A stretch of DNA of 64,000 nt from Deltaproteobacteria bacterium (GTDB lineage: Bacteria > Desulfobacterota > DSM-4660 > Desulfatiglandales > Desulfatiglandaceae): contig JAFDIV010000007.1 of assembly GCA_019307815.1 (NCBI GenBank), forward strand, positions 147,697 to 211,696, written 5' to 3'. Position numbers and translations under genes: made by a program. The notes under the pieces were generated by a model, which was given only the letters and a program-made list of their open reading frames with translations, made no database searches and was not told the DNA's origin. Below are positions 53,191-61,366 of this stretch, piece after piece (within the stretch, counting starts at the first letter, position 1; each line of letters begins with the position of its first letter).

Positions 53191-54203
53191 TTGTCCTCGC
53201 TTCTCTCGGACTCCCCACCCTTCGGGCGGGTCCCCGGTTTCACTCTCCTTAACCTGTAATCCGATCCCTTGAGCTGGATCACCTTGCCCATGCCTGCAAG
53301 GCGTGAAGAGATCCTGCCGTCTATCTTCTCGGCGATCTCATCCAGGGAAAGGTTGGATGTTATGACCATGGGCTTGAGGTTGTTGTCCCTCTCATAGATG
53401 ATGTAATCCAGGGTCTGCCTTGCCCACTCGGTGGTCTTTTCCACCCCGAAATCATCCAGCACCAGGTATTCATAGGAAGTATACCTGCTGATGTAGTATT
53501 CCTCTGTCACTTCAGATCCTGCCCGAAAGGATTTCCGGATCTCGAACAGGAGCCTGGGAACCGATGTGAATGCCACCTGCCTTCCCTGGAGCAGCAGCTC
53601 CCTGGTGATGGCCACTGCCATGTGGGTCTTGCCGACACCATAATTGCCGTAAATGAAGAGTGTGTAATCTGGGCCTGAAACATATCCCTTGCAAAGGCCG
53701 AAAGACTGCCGGTTCTCTCCTGTCACCTTGAAGTTTTCAAAGGAGCATTTCATATACTTGGGAGGAACTCCTGCCTTCACGAGGTATTGCTCTATGTACT
53801 CCCTGATATGGATCAGCCTTTTGCACCTCCTGCATATCCCGTCTTCCGCCATCCCGGGGTACTTCCACCTTCCCTCGAGGTGATCCCATGAAGGGGAAAA
53901 GCCTTGGTGGCACCTCTTGCACCTGGCATCCCCCGGCCTGGATATCTCCCGGATCCTCTGTCTTTCCCTAATCTTCTTCAGGGCCTGCCCGGTTAGGAAC
54001 TCTAACCGGGTCGATTCCGCTTTAGGGGGGTGTGATCTATGCTCCCCCGGCGTCAATTGGGTATGCGCTCGGGAGGTCGAAACCTTTGCGGCCTTTCTTT
54101 TCTCCCTCCGGGGCGTAGGCCCTTCCGGGCCGGAGGCCACGAGCCTCTGGTTTGGTTGAGCCAGATCCCTGCCTGCCGGATTTTGTGCAGGTGTATTTTT
54201 CAT
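53187..54203 (-). CDS. DnaC/IstB-like helicase loader
   Basis: The chosen start at 54203 (AAGGAGAAGCG upstream) gives 338 residues. A zinc finger (CKRCHQGF...CRRCKRL) precedes the AAA+ ATPase. The ATPase has Walker A GNYGVGKT in LFIYGNYGVGKTHMAVAITRELL, Walker B YEYLVLDDFG and a sensor in KPMVITSNLSLDE. It loads the replicative helicase, the counterpart of lambda P. The 3' end carries a copy of a 60-base palindromic repeat (VKPGTRPKGGESERSEDK). It follows the initiator gene and overlaps it by 167 bases. Confidence 0.82.
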   Translation of the reverse strand: MKNTPAQNPAGRDLAQPNQRLVASGPEGPTPRREKRKAAKVSTSRAHTQLTPGEHRSHPPKAESTRLEFLTGQALKKIRERQRIREISRPGDARCKRCHQGFSPSWDHLEGRWKYPGMAEDGICRRCKRLIHIREYIEQYLVKAGVPPKYMKCSFENFKVTGENRQSFGLCKGYVSGPDYTLFIYGNYGVGKTHMAVAITRELLLQGRQVAFTSVPRLLFEIRKSFRAGSEVTEEYYISRYTSYEYLVLDDFGVEKTTEWARQTLDYIIYERDNNLKPMVITSNLSLDEIAEKIDGRISSRLAGMGKVIQLKGSDYRLRRVKPGTRPKGGESERSEDK

Positions 54204-55011
54204 TCGCTTCTCCTTTTTTAAAATTGACACTGTTTTGAAGCCATTTCCTGAAACGGGAACGGTAGTTGATCTTTCCTTTCAGGTTCTTGTCCAATAGCCA
54301 TGTCTTCCAGGCTTTGATCTCTTCCTGGAAGTCGAGGGTGGGGAAATCCACGAGCAGGTCCCGAAGGAAAGAAAGGTCCTTCTCGAAATTGAAGGGATAC
54401 CCGGGGATGGATTTCAGGAGGTTGAGGTAGAGGCGGTCTTCTTTGGCAAGTTGACATAATCCGGAGATCTCGGATTTTTCGGACCTACTTAGGAGGTAAT
54501 CATCTTCTATAATACTACCCTCTTCTATAATGGTTCCCCCAAACGCTACTTTACGTTCCCCCAAGTGAGACAGGTGTCGCTCCTGGGGGAACTTTTGTTC
54601 TCCCAGATGAGACAAACTCCCTTCGTCAGTACGATATGGATGTTCCCCCGAACGAGACAAGCGTTCCCCCAGATGCGACAACCGGCCTGCCTGTGCCGTC
54701 ACGGCAGCCAGGGGATCGTCAGCGGCCTTTTCGCTGGAGTATCGATAGAGCTTGGGAATAAAGATCCCCGTGCGGTTGATCTCCTGGATCCACCCCCTTT
54801 TGACGAGTTTTTTCTTTGCACGTAAGATGCTATCCTTCTTCATGGGCAGTATCTCCTCCAGCTGTCTTACGGTCCTCCAGCACTCCCAGGTCTGTTTATT
54901 GGCAAGGAGAAGGTAGGCATCGAAGAGCACGATCTCGGTGAGCGTCATGCTCTTGTAATGTTCGAGGATACCGACCCTCTTGGCGACCCAATGTCCGTCC
55001 AGCTTCTGCAT
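54037..55011 (-). CDS. Replication initiator-like protein with internal iterons
   Basis: The 324-residue protein has an N-terminal winged helix (TEIVLFDAYLLLANKQTWECWRTVRQLEEILPMKKDSILRAKKKLVKRGWIQE). A middle region follows in which LSHLGER-type repeats occur (about 110-160). The C-terminal helical domain (IPGYPFNFEKDLSFLRDLLVDFPTLDFQEEIKAWKTWLLD) resembles phage replication organisers. The repeat region is where the DNA iterons lie. Its C-terminal 56 residues are in the overlap with the DnaC-like gene and contain RPGRAYAPEGE from a palindromic repeat. By position it matches lambda O. The identity as initiator is inference. Confidence 0.65.
   Translation of the reverse strand: MQKLDGHWVAKRVGILEHYKSMTLTEIVLFDAYLLLANKQTWECWRTVRQLEEILPMKKDSILRAKKKLVKRGWIQEINRTGIFIPKLYRYSSEKAADDPLAAVTAQAGRLSHLGERLSRSGEHPYRTDEGSLSHLGEQKFPQERHLSHLGERKVAFGGTIIEEGSIIEDDYLLSRSEKSEISGLCQLAKEDRLYLNLLKSIPGYPFNFEKDLSFLRDLLVDFPTLDFQEEIKAWKTWLLDKNLKGKINYRSRFRKWLQNSVNFKKGEANEKYTCTKSGRQGSGSTKPEARGLRPGRAYAPEGEKKGRKGFDLPSAYPIDAGGA
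54503..54681. other. Candidate replication origin with 19-base iterons
   Basis: GTTCCCCCAAGTGAGACAG (54555-54573), GTTCTCCCAGATGAGACAA (54597-54615), GTTCCCCCGAACGAGACAA (54642-54660) and GTTCCCCCAGATGCGACAA (54663-54681) are direct repeats. An inverted copy GTGTCGCTCCTGGGGGAAC is at 54574-54592 and a weak copy at 54533-54551. Beside them, TCTTCTATAAT occurs twice (54503-54513 and 54521-54531) in AT-rich DNA. This is the layout of lambda ori inside gene O. Confidence 0.7.
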
Positions 55012-55013
55012 CT

Positions 55014-56981
55014 TCAGTCTGTCGTCTTCAACTCCGGGAACGCCTCTTCCAGGAACTGGGAAGCTGTCAGTTGTTTGCCCTGGTATGTCCTGGGATAGGA
55101 GATGTAGAGTCTCTCCCTGGCCCTGGTCATGCCCACGTAGCAGAGCCTTCTTTCCTCTTCGAGGCCTCCGTCATCCCCGCCTGACCATCGGGCAGGGAGG
55201 GCCTTGTGATGGGGAAGGAGCCCTTGGGCGCACCCGGCTATGAAGACGACCGGGAATTCCAGGCCCTTGCTCTTGTGCAGGGTCATGAGGTTTACCCCGT
55301 TGAATAGGTTCCCGTTGGGAAATTCAACGGGGCGAGCCTGATCGTGATCCCTTTTGATGTCCCTCTGTGATGCTCGGAGTTGATCCACATAGAAGAGGAA
55401 ATCCTCGATTCTCTCGAATCTCGAAAGGGCTGCCTCCAGCTCATTGAGGTTCTGGATCCGGGAATCATCCGGTGTGACCTCCTTGTCTTTACAGATGAAG
55501 GCATCGTAGTCTGTCCTGGCCCTGATCTTTTTGAGAAGCTCCGGAAGCGATGGGCTCTGCTCCGCCAAACTGCCGGCGGACAGGTTTTGATAGTAATGCC
55601 TGAATTCCAGGATGAGCTCCTGGAACCGGGTCGCCTGTTTGTTCATGTAGGGCCTGCTGAAATACCCGCCGAGCGACACAAACAGGGATTGCTTGTTATG
55701 GGCGGCCTGTGTTTCCAGCTCCCTTACGAATGCCTTTCCCAGGTACCTGGAAGGGACATTGATGATCCTTAACAGGGCCTCGTCGTCATCGAGGTCGTGG
55801 ATCAGGCGGAGGTAGGCGATCATGTCCTTTATCTCCCTGCGATCATAGAAGCCGAGGGAGCCTATCACCTGGTAGGGGACCTTATGCCGGATACACTCGT
55901 CTTCCAGGGAGCGGGACTGGGCATTGGTGCGGTAGAGGATGGCGATCTCCCTGTAGCGTGTCCCATTACCATCAACCAGGGATTTCAACTCTTGAAGTAT
56001 GAGGGAGGCCTCCTGTTCCGGTTCTTCTGCCTTAAATACCTTCACTTCCCTGCCTTTTCCGTTTTCGGTCCAGACCTTCTTTTCAGTCCTCATCTTGTTG
56101 AAGGAGATGAGAATGTTGGATCTCTGCACGATGGTCTTGGTAGACCGGTAGTTCTGCTCCAGCTTGATGGTCGTGGCGTTTGGGAACGTGTGATTGAATT
56201 CGATGATGTTTTCAGGAACCGCTCCTCTCCATCCATAGATGGACTGCCAGTCGTCTCCCACCACGAAGAGGTTGTTCTGTGGAGGGACAAGGAGCCTTAT
56301 GATCTCGAACTGTGCCAGGTTGGTATCCTGGAACTCATCCACCAGGATGTGGGTGAATCGGTGCTGGTATCTCTTGCGGGTCTTGCGGTCCTTTTTGAGC
56401 AGTTTCCAGCACCGGAGCAGGAGATCGTCGTAATCGAGGAGGCGGTCCCTCTCTTTCCATTGCTCATAAAGGCTGAAGGCCTCTGCCACTTTCACCATGA
56501 AGGGGTTGTCGGCCTCCCTCGAAAAGCCCTCTGCATCCAGCAGTTGATTCTTGGAAAGGCTGAGAATGGAGCCGACCCGCCCTGCATCCAGATCCAGATT
56601 GATCCCCTCGGGACCGAGGACCTTCTTGAGATATATTTTCCTCTTTTTCTCATCCATCACCTTGAAGCCGTGGCCGTTGGAGAAGGTCTCCCGCAACATC
56701 CGATAGCAGATGGAATGAAACGTCCCGCAGTTCAGGGCATCTGCCTTTTGGCCTATCAGCTCCTTCAGCCTCTCCTTCATCTCAAATGCCGCTTTACGGG
56801 TGAAGGTGACCGATAGGATATTGGAAGGATTGACACCGCATTCAGAGACGAGATATCCGATCCTATGGGTCAGGACCCGTGTCTTGCCCGATCCCGGACC
56901 GGCAACGACCCTCACTATGCCCTTGGCGAGGACTGCCTCTTTCTGTTTTTGATTGAGGTTGTTCAGATTCATTGCTTCCAT
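55014..56981 (-). CDS. UvrD/PcrA-family DNA helicase
   Basis: The 655 residues have Walker A AGPGSGKT in RVVAGPGSGKTRVLTHRI, LSVTFTRKAAFEM, ILVDEFQDTN, VVGDDWQSIYGWRGA, LEQNYRST, LHKSKGLEFPVVF and RRLCYVGMTRA. These are all the superfamily 1A motifs. It unwinds DNA in repair or element replication. Two palindromic inserts are in frame: PVEFPNGNLFNGVN before motif V (55295-55332) and PARWSGGDDG before motif VI (55171-55197). Each lies at a loop, so function may be kept. It follows the SMC-like gene by three bases. The start may be the ATG at residue 4. Confidence 0.9.
   Translation of the reverse strand: MEAMNLNNLNQKQKEAVLAKGIVRVVAGPGSGKTRVLTHRIGYLVSECGVNPSNILSVTFTRKAAFEMKERLKELIGQKADALNCGTFHSICYRMLRETFSNGHGFKVMDEKKRKIYLKKVLGPEGINLDLDAGRVGSILSLSKNQLLDAEGFSREADNPFMVKVAEAFSLYEQWKERDRLLDYDDLLLRCWKLLKKDRKTRKRYQHRFTHILVDEFQDTNLAQFEIIRLLVPPQNNLFVVGDDWQSIYGWRGAVPENIIEFNHTFPNATTIKLEQNYRSTKTIVQRSNILISFNKMRTEKKVWTENGKGREVKVFKAEEPEQEASLILQELKSLVDGNGTRYREIAILYRTNAQSRSLEDECIRHKVPYQVIGSLGFYDRREIKDMIAYLRLIHDLDDDEALLRIINVPSRYLGKAFVRELETQAAHNKQSLFVSLGGYFSRPYMNKQATRFQELILEFRHYYQNLSAGSLAEQSPSLPELLKKIRARTDYDAFICKDKEVTPDDSRIQNLNELEAALSRFERIEDFLFYVDQLRASQRDIKRDHDQARPVEFPNGNLFNGVNLMTLHKSKGLEFPVVFIAGCAQGLLPHHKALPARWSGGDDGGLEEERRLCYVGMTRARERLYISYPRTYQGKQLTASQFLEEAFPELKTTD
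55295..55332. repeat. In-frame palindromic element in the UvrD gene
   Basis: CCCCGTTGAAT (55295-55305) pairs with ATTCAACGGGG (55322-55332), enclosing TCCC-GTT-GGGA. It is a shorter relative of the clostripain insert and codes for PVEFPNGNLFNGVN. Confidence 0.75.
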
Positions 56982-56984
56982 CCC

Positions 56985-59069
56985 CTATGCTGCCTTCCCC
57001 TCCGGCCTGGAGGCCCTCCGGGCTGGAAGCGGGGCCTGAGACCCTCCAGGTCGGAGACCTTTTCTCAAGCTGACAGGGACCTTCCCTACATGACCATCCT
57101 GTATTACCCAGAAATCCACACCTGGAAGGTTGGGGTTTTGTGGTGCATACTGGCCGATGGTGGAGAACACAAAGATATTGTCGAAGTCTTTCTTCACCTC
57201 CTGGATGAACCTGAAAAAGAAGCCCTTGTTTTCCTGATCGAGGATGTCGAGGCCGTCTATCAGCATGAACCTAAGACCGGTCAATCCGGAAAGGACAGAC
57301 TGGATCACGATCCCTGCCCGGAACCTCTCGCTAGATGATGCAAGCCTGACATTGGTCCTCGTGCCGTTGTGATGATCGATCAGGTGGATATCAACGTCAT
57401 CCCCGCCTGACTGTCGGGCAGGGTTCACATTGATCTCGAGTGAATACTTCCCGCTGGTGAGCTTTTTCATGGTTTGGGCAAGGCTCTCATTGAGGGACCT
57501 TACGGCCTTTGAAAGAAGGTCGGCCATGATCCCCTTGGGTGAGAATGCCTGGACGAGGACTTCCAGGGCGTTCAATTTGTGGGTGAGTGCCTTTCTCTTT
57601 TCGTTGTCCTGGATCGTGAGGAGAAGGGCTCTGTCTTTCTCAAGCTCCTCTTCGACCTGTCTGATCCTGTCCCTCAGTCCTTCCGAATCGTCCCGGGTAC
57701 ACTCGCTCAGGCTCCTCTCCATCTCTGCCTTTTTCTTTTCAAGCTCGTTTATCCTTTCCAGGTTGTCGTCGTATTGGGAAAGCCTTTCCTTCGACGCGGA
57801 GATGTCCTCCTGAATCGTGGAAAGGTCATGCTCCCTGGTCCCTATGAGTTTTCGTATCTCAGCGGCCTTCTGCGCCAGGGTCTCAATCTCGCCGTCAAGC
57901 CTTCGTTCTCCATTCAGGAATTCGGATATTGCCGAGAGGACCTCATCTGTCTTGCACTCGATGGGTCGGTCGAACAGGGGGCAATTCCCGTTGAACTCTC
58001 TGAGCTTTAAAATAAGTTTTTCCTCTGCCTCTCTTTCCACGCGAAGCCTGTTGATCTCCTCCCGACAGGACTCAAGTTCCCTGGTCCTGGATTCAATCTC
58101 CTGGAGCGTCTCGTCCTTCTTTTTTTCAAGCCTTGAGAGTCTGGTTTTCTCCGCTCTGGGCTTGAAGCCTTTTACATCGGATTTCAATTCTCCAAGAGAA
58201 GAAGATATCTTCTCGATTTCTGCCTCGATCCGCCTTTTCTCAAATGACAGGATCCCCTTTCTTTGACCAAGCCTTTCATGAAGGGAAGAGAGCTCTCTCT
58301 GGTTCTGGTCTATCCTGCTCTTGATCTCTTCCGGCCTGCCTGTCCGCGGGACGCAGGCAGGCGCTATCCCGTCCGGGATGTCTATAGGGATGTCCCTGCC
58401 TGACCGGCAGGCAGGCACGGTAGGACCCATGGCTTTCAGCTCCCTCTTGACCAGCCTTCTCTCATCAAATGCCTGGCTGTAGGCAGCTTCCAGTGAATCA
58501 GGCGCTGTGCCAATGCAGGACAGGAGGTCACCATTGGGATCGATCCGGTACTTTTCGGTCAAGCCTGGATGCTCCTTGAGCCATGATTTGAGCTTTCTCT
58601 TGATGTTGGCTTTGGTGACCTTCAGGTCCAGGAGATCAAAGATGACCCTTTTTTTCTCATCGGGATGGAGGGATAAGAAATGCCCGGTATCGAACAGGGC
58701 TGCCAGGACCTCCTTGCTTACATGGAGCATCTTGGCAATGGCATCCGGCTTGGGTGAGCAGTCCTTGAGCTCCGGCCTGTGGATGACCTTCTTTATCGGG
58801 GCGGAGCCGAGCGGAGACCGATCCCCATCAATGTCCATATCGAGCTGGATCTTGAAGGTGTCTGATCCATGCCTTGCAAGGGCGGCCCTGTCCCTCCAGT
58901 TGGGATTGAATCCATTGCAACGGCCAGTGAGTGCCATCTCCATGGCTTCAGCAATGGTGGATTTGCCCGATGCGTTGGGGCCGAAGATAAAGTTGATGGG
59001 TTTGGCGAAGTCCAGATCCAGGTCATGGAAGCACCTGAAGTTTTGGAGCTTGAGATTGTCGATTCTCAT
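56985..59069 (-). CDS. SMC/RecF-like ATPase of the recombination module
   Basis: The 694-residue protein has Walker A GPNASGKST (30-38) in FIFGPNASGKSTIAEAMEMALTG. A long coiled coil carries a degenerate hook, CPLFDRPIECK. A C-terminal ATPase part (LRFMLIDGLDILDQENKGFFFRFI) follows. The Walker B acid pair is changed: the usual Glu after Asp is Gly (LIDG). Phage SbcC-like proteins of this size pair with nucleases and helicases. Three palindromic repeats lie in frame near 57396, 58335 and 58397, encoding for example NPARQSGGDD. It is between the helicase and Sak4-like genes. Confidence 0.75.
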   Translation of the reverse strand: MRIDNLKLQNFRCFHDLDLDFAKPINFIFGPNASGKSTIAEAMEMALTGRCNGFNPNWRDRAALARHGSDTFKIQLDMDIDGDRSPLGSAPIKKVIHRPELKDCSPKPDAIAKMLHVSKEVLAALFDTGHFLSLHPDEKKRVIFDLLDLKVTKANIKRKLKSWLKEHPGLTEKYRIDPNGDLLSCIGTAPDSLEAAYSQAFDERRLVKRELKAMGPTVPACRSGRDIPIDIPDGIAPACVPRTGRPEEIKSRIDQNQRELSSLHERLGQRKGILSFEKRRIEAEIEKISSSLGELKSDVKGFKPRAEKTRLSRLEKKKDETLQEIESRTRELESCREEINRLRVEREAEEKLILKLREFNGNCPLFDRPIECKTDEVLSAISEFLNGERRLDGEIETLAQKAAEIRKLIGTREHDLSTIQEDISASKERLSQYDDNLERINELEKKKAEMERSLSECTRDDSEGLRDRIRQVEEELEKDRALLLTIQDNEKRKALTHKLNALEVLVQAFSPKGIMADLLSKAVRSLNESLAQTMKKLTSGKYSLEINVNPARQSGGDDVDIHLIDHHNGTRTNVRLASSSERFRAGIVIQSVLSGLTGLRFMLIDGLDILDQENKGFFFRFIQEVKKDFDNIFVFSTIGQYAPQNPNLPGVDFWVIQDGHVGKVPVSLRKGLRPGGSQAPLPARRASRPEGKAA

Positions 59070-59078
59070 GATGTCCTC

Positions 59079-60203
59079 CTAAAAGAGATTGAATTCCTGG
59101 GTGGATGGTGGCTGGTTCATATTCCCCATTTCATGGGGTGGAATTGCCCGCTTCCCGGTATCCTCAGAAGGCGACTCATGGTCTGCAGACCCGTCCGCCG
59201 GCAGTGTGGCGGAGTTTGCATGCTCCTCGAGCACCTTTCTGAACTCCTTGAGCCTCTCCTTGGTCTTGAGGGAGTTCAGGATCTTGATCTGCTCTTCCCT
59301 CTGTGAAGGGGTCAGCTCCTTCATGGAGTGGGTACCGTATTTCTGGTAGCAATAGGCCTTGTAGGCATCCCTGCTGAGGCCATAGGAGCCCAGTTTGGCA
59401 AAGAGGACCCTGACGGAGTTCCCATCAGGGCAGGTTTTGAGGCCATTCTCGTTCGCTGGTTTGTCTGGTCGATCCGGTTCATTTGGTTTGGCTGGCCTGT
59501 TTGGCCTATCTGGTGTGCTTGGTCGGTCCCCGGTCTCCAACCACTCGATCAGTGTCTTTCCTGTATCCGTGGAAGGCTTGAAGAACTTGCCATCGAAGAG
59601 CGAGGTCCTGTCTTTACTGGCAGCGGCCACATGATCCTGATCGATGTCGAGGAATAGCGTGAACTCATACTCCATGCCGTCTCTCTGGATAGGGCTCATT
59701 CCGAGTTTCTTGACAGCGGTCTTCCCGTTCTCCATGACCTGTGCATACTCCATCTTGGATCTCATGGTGGCGATGATGTGACAGGGAGACTGGAGCATGG
59801 CCTCCACGAGCTGGTTGTGTTTCGGGGTGACCTTTCGCCAGGCCGCCCAGCTATTGCCGCTTCTATCCGCAAGGTGGCCATGGAGATCCAGAAGACCGCC
59901 TTCCCCGGACCAGGCATGGGACAGGGAATCGATGATGATGGTTGTGTACCCGGCATCCTCTGCAGCACGAATGGCCTCTATGTATTTCTCCGGGACAAAG
60001 GGCGATGTGATGGGACAGACATCGTAATCCCCGAGATGGGCGTATAGCTCACCGGATCCTCTTTCGGTATCGATCATGGCCACCTTTCCGCCTATGCCGA
60101 AGGCAATCAAAAGGGCGGAATAGGTCTTTCCCGACCCTGCAGGACCGGCAATACCGAGACGCAATTTACTTTTCTTTCTCTCTGCCTTGTGAAACTGGAC
60201 CAT
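59079..60203 (-). CDS. Sak4/RecA-like phage ATPase
   Basis: The 374-residue protein has Walker A GPAGSGKT in LGIAGPAGSGKTYSALLIAFGI. Walker B is in TTIIIDSLSHAW, and HIIATMRSKMEYAQ and VKKLGMSPIQRDGMEYEFTLFLDID follow. Sak4-type RecA-like proteins promote annealing or strand exchange in phage recombination. DRPNRPAKPNEPDRPDKPAN is not part of the family core. It is encoded by a nonamer repeat (59459-59530). The C-terminal helix-rich part follows. It is next to a RecB-like nuclease gene. Confidence 0.8.
   Translation of the reverse strand: MVQFHKAERKKSKLRLGIAGPAGSGKTYSALLIAFGIGGKVAMIDTERGSGELYAHLGDYDVCPITSPFVPEKYIEAIRAAEDAGYTTIIIDSLSHAWSGEGGLLDLHGHLADRSGNSWAAWRKVTPKHNQLVEAMLQSPCHIIATMRSKMEYAQVMENGKTAVKKLGMSPIQRDGMEYEFTLFLDIDQDHVAAASKDRTSLFDGKFFKPSTDTGKTLIEWLETGDRPSTPDRPNRPAKPNEPDRPDKPANENGLKTCPDGNSVRVLFAKLGSYGLSRDAYKAYCYQKYGTHSMKELTPSQREEQIKILNSLKTKERLKEFRKVLEEHANSATLPADGSADHESPSEDTGKRAIPPHEMGNMNQPPSTQEFNLF
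59459..59530. repeat. Nonamer tandem repeat, about eight units, in the Sak4-like gene
   Basis: Eight 9-base units of the form GGTTTGTCT, GGTCGATCC, GGTTCATTT, GGTTTGGCT, GGCCTGTTT, GGCCTATCT, GGTGTGCTT and GGTCGGTCC lie in frame in the linker. They encode Pro, Arg, Lys, Asn and Asp triplets. Confidence 0.75.
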
Positions 60204-60315
60204 TGTTATTCCCCCTCTCCTTTTTTATCTGTTTCAGTTCTTTGTAGGCCTGGAGGTCGATGACTGTAGATTTCTTGCCTTTGAACCACTTGCCGACCAA
60301 TACGAGCTTTCTCAT
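60166..60315 (-). CDS. Small basic protein (49 residues)
   Basis: ATG at 60315 has GAGGAGG upstream, and the stop TAA is at 60166. The peptide MRKLVLVGKWFKGKKSTVIDLQAYKELKQIKKERGNNNG... is basic. The gene overlaps the start of the Sak4-like gene by 38 bases in another frame, so the two may be coupled. Not recognised. Confidence 0.45.
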   Translation of the reverse strand: MRKLVLVGKWFKGKKSTVIDLQAYKELKQIKKERGNNNGPVSQGREKEK

Positions 60316-60377
60316 GGTTTAGCCTCCTCACGTAACCTTCAACCTGGGACAGCCCTACCTGCAGCAGGCAGGTATGA

Positions 60378-61202
60378 TCAAACCTGGATCAGGCCCTGAT
60401 CTTGAAGCGTCTCGATTGTTTCGCCACTGAATCTCTCCTTCACCGCGTCAACGTCCTTGCTGCAAACGGGTTTGTAGTCGCACCAGTTGCAATGGACACC
60501 CGGGTTCTTGTAGAACCGGCCGTCGCTGATATTTTGGGCCACTGTTTTTATGGTGTGGAACAGATCCACGAAGTCTTCGGTTGATCGCTCCTGGTTCTGC
60601 CAATGGATGTATGGCTTCCTGTTCTTGACGATGTTGACGTAGCTGACAGGAATGGTTTCCGAATCATCGAGGAACCTGAGCCAGTATGCGTAGCAGGTGA
60701 GTTCCATGGACATCTCGGCCTGGAATCCGTCCGGTCTCCTTGACTTGGTCTTTATCTCGATGGCCCTGCTTTTACCGTCGATGCGGTCGATCAGGTCTAT
60801 GATGCCGGTGAGCTCTAGGTCCGGAATGACCTCACCGGTCTTGACGTTCACCACGGGCAGGGAAAACCTGTATTCCACCTCCAGGGGTTCAAAGTCGGTT
60901 TCACTGAGGAAAAGCCTGGCGAATTCCAGGGATTGATGCATGCCTGCCTCCAGGTCTTCTCGGGTCAGGAAATCCGTGTTATCCAGTCTGTAGCGAGACC
61001 AGAAATGCGCGAGGAATTCCTGGAGGTCGCAGGGCTCACCGGCCCTTTCCCGTATGTAATGGGAAGCAATGAGATGGTGGGTGGAGCTGCCGATGATCAG
61101 ATCAGAAGGTGTCTTGGCAGGCCTGACGTTCAGCTCATAGCCGAGGTAATACTTCTCCGGGCATGTGATGAAACTCAAGAGCTTGGACTTGGATATTTTC
61201 AT
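60378..61202 (-). CDS. Cas4/RecB-like PD-(D/E)XK nuclease with iron-sulfur cysteines
   Basis: The chosen start at 61202 (GGAGGACG upstream) gives 274 residues. The PD-(D/E)xK site is LTGIIDLID...AIEIKTKSRRPDG. Four cysteines (CPEKYY near the N-terminus and CNWCDYKPVC near the C-terminus) form the AddB/Cas4-type Fe-S cluster. It likely processes DNA ends during recombination with the Sak4-like annealase. The upstream frame to 61400 carries a second copy of the 60-base palindromic repeat. Confidence 0.78.
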   Translation of the reverse strand: MKISKSKLLSFITCPEKYYLGYELNVRPAKTPSDLIIGSSTHHLIASHYIRERAGEPCDLQEFLAHFWSRYRLDNTDFLTREDLEAGMHQSLEFARLFLSETDFEPLEVEYRFSLPVVNVKTGEVIPDLELTGIIDLIDRIDGKSRAIEIKTKSRRPDGFQAEMSMELTCYAYWLRFLDDSETIPVSYVNIVKNRKPYIHWQNQERSTEDFVDLFHTIKTVAQNISDGRFYKNPGVHCNWCDYKPVCSKDVDAVKERFSGETIETLQDQGLIQV

Positions 61203-61366
61203 TCTCTTTCGTCCTCCTAAAAGGGATTCGCCCGAAGACAGATACGATTGGATATTCTCATTTTGTCCGCGCTTCGCTTGGACTCCCCATCCTGAGGATG
61301 GGTCCCCAGTTTCACCATTTTTCTTTTGGAGATAGTTTCCGGTCTGTTTATGCACGGGAATTTTAC

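Noticed and set aside
55797..56816. A 339-residue + strand frame over the UvrD gene
   Set aside because: Antisense shadow of a helicase with all motifs on the minus strand.
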